Below, piece after piece: positions 4,812 through 5,258 of a stretch of DNA of 5,258 nucleotides. The stretch's first letter is position 1. Every line of letters begins with the position of its first letter. A program made the translations under genes and the position numbers. The notes beneath the pieces are model-generated. The model did no database searches and had not been told where the DNA came from. It saw nothing but the letters and a program-made list of their open reading frames with translations. The DNA is from Desulfobulbaceae bacterium (lineage in GTDB: Bacteria; Desulfobacterota; Desulfobulbia; Desulfobulbales; Desulfocapsaceae), in assembly GCA_027067035.1 (NCBI GenBank), contig JAMOMO010000474.1:1-5258 (forward strand), given 5' to 3'.

Positions 4812-5258
4812 ATGAAAAACACGCGCAGCCGGAAGCACACAGCCCCACTCTCCCAGGCAGACAAAACCGCGTTTTTGATCTCTGCCCTTGCAGTTTCATT
4901 CCTGTACATATCTCCATGGCTGAGCCTGATCCCCCTTGTCCTCTTTCTCCTCCTCTGCCTTATCGCTCCCTTCTGTCCGGGATGGGGCTTCTTTCTCCCT
5001 GTCATCAGCAGAGCTGAACGCAGCAAACCCGTCGTTGCCCTGAGCTTTGATGACGGCCCGTCTCCGGAATCCACACCACTGCTGCTGGAACTGCTCCACA
5101 GATATGGCTATCAGGCAAGTTTTTTTGTCATCGGTGAAAAGGCTGAACAGCATCCTGCCCTCATACAGAAAATCATTGCAGCAGGGCATGATATCGGCAA
5201 CCATTCATACCGGCATGACCCCCTCCTGATGCTGAGGAGCAGCAGGAAACTCCATCAG
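4812..5258 (+). CDS. Membrane-anchored polysaccharide deacetylase, NodB homology domain (carbohydrate esterase family 4), 3' partial
   Basis: First 149 codons of a gene cut by the window end. From the ATG at 4812 the protein has a basic N-terminus (KNTRSRKH), a hydrophobic region at about residues 19-54 probably forming two membrane segments, then the NodB domain from about residue 73. Motif 1 is SFDDGPSP (78-85): Asp80 is the expected catalytic base and Asp81 a metal ligand. Motif 2 is HSYRH (131-135): His131 and His135 complete the metal site. Between them ASFFVIGEKAEQHP is typical of the family. Such enzymes remove acetyl groups from N-acetylated sugars of peptidoglycan or exopolysaccharide; the substrate cannot be told here. 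Motifs 3-5 are beyond the edge. The start has no strong Shine-Dalgarno, so a different start is possible, though no usual start codon lies in the open frame between 4701 and 4812. It is unlikely to belong to the ugp operon, given the 1.15-kb gap. Confidence 0.88.
   Translation, partial: MKNTRSRKHTAPLSQADKTAFLISALAVSFLYISPWLSLIPLVLFLLLCLIAPFCPGWGFFLPVISRAERSKPVVALSFDDGPSPESTPLLLELLHRYGYQASFFVIGEKAEQHPALIQKIIAAGHDIGNHSYRHDPLLMLRSSRKLHQ

Overview
The window holds the 3' part of a glycerol-3-phosphate (G3P) ABC importer operon on the + strand: ugpB (C-terminal part only), ugpA, ugpE and ugpC. Downstream comes a low-density stretch of about 1.15 kb, and then the 5' part of a membrane-anchored NodB-type polysaccharide deacetylase, also on +, which runs off the right edge. 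The Ugp proteins match the Escherichia coli Ugp set closely over their whole length, as I remember those sequences. A periplasmic binding-protein importer points to a Gram-negative (diderm) bacterium. The wider gene gaps than in E. coli, the different downstream neighbourhood and the medium GC would suit a non-enteric proteobacterium or a member of Desulfobacterota, but this is inference and cannot be settled from the window.

Layout. Positions 1-740: ugpB, 5' end cut off. 741-806: short spacer with a perfect 12-bp inverted repeat that contains the only Shine-Dalgarno-like bases of ugpA. 807-1688 ugpA and 1738-2586 ugpE: the two membrane permeases. 2588-3661 ugpC: the ATPase, one base after the ugpE stop codon. 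UgpB captures G3P or glycerophosphodiesters in the periplasm, UgpA/UgpE form the channel and UgpC powers it. The usual fifth gene, ugpQ (glycerophosphodiesterase), is not present after ugpC.

The most interesting part is 3662-4811. Hidden on the - strand are two very short genes, of 40 and 37 codons. Each has a textbook Shine-Dalgarno at ideal spacing and each encodes a single-pass membrane peptide. The two peptides align without gaps over 37 residues with 14 identities, so they are a duplicated pair of an unrecognised small membrane protein family. The upstream copy (start 4347) has a good sigma-70 promoter with an extended -10. About 415 bases separate the two genes and show no convincing gene. 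A GC-rich hairpin followed by TTTT lies at 4557-4604 on +, before the deacetylase.

The deacetylase (from 4812) has a basic N-terminus, a hydrophobic region of probably two membrane segments and the start of a NodB domain with intact motifs 1 and 2. It is probably a separate transcription unit involved in envelope polysaccharide metabolism.
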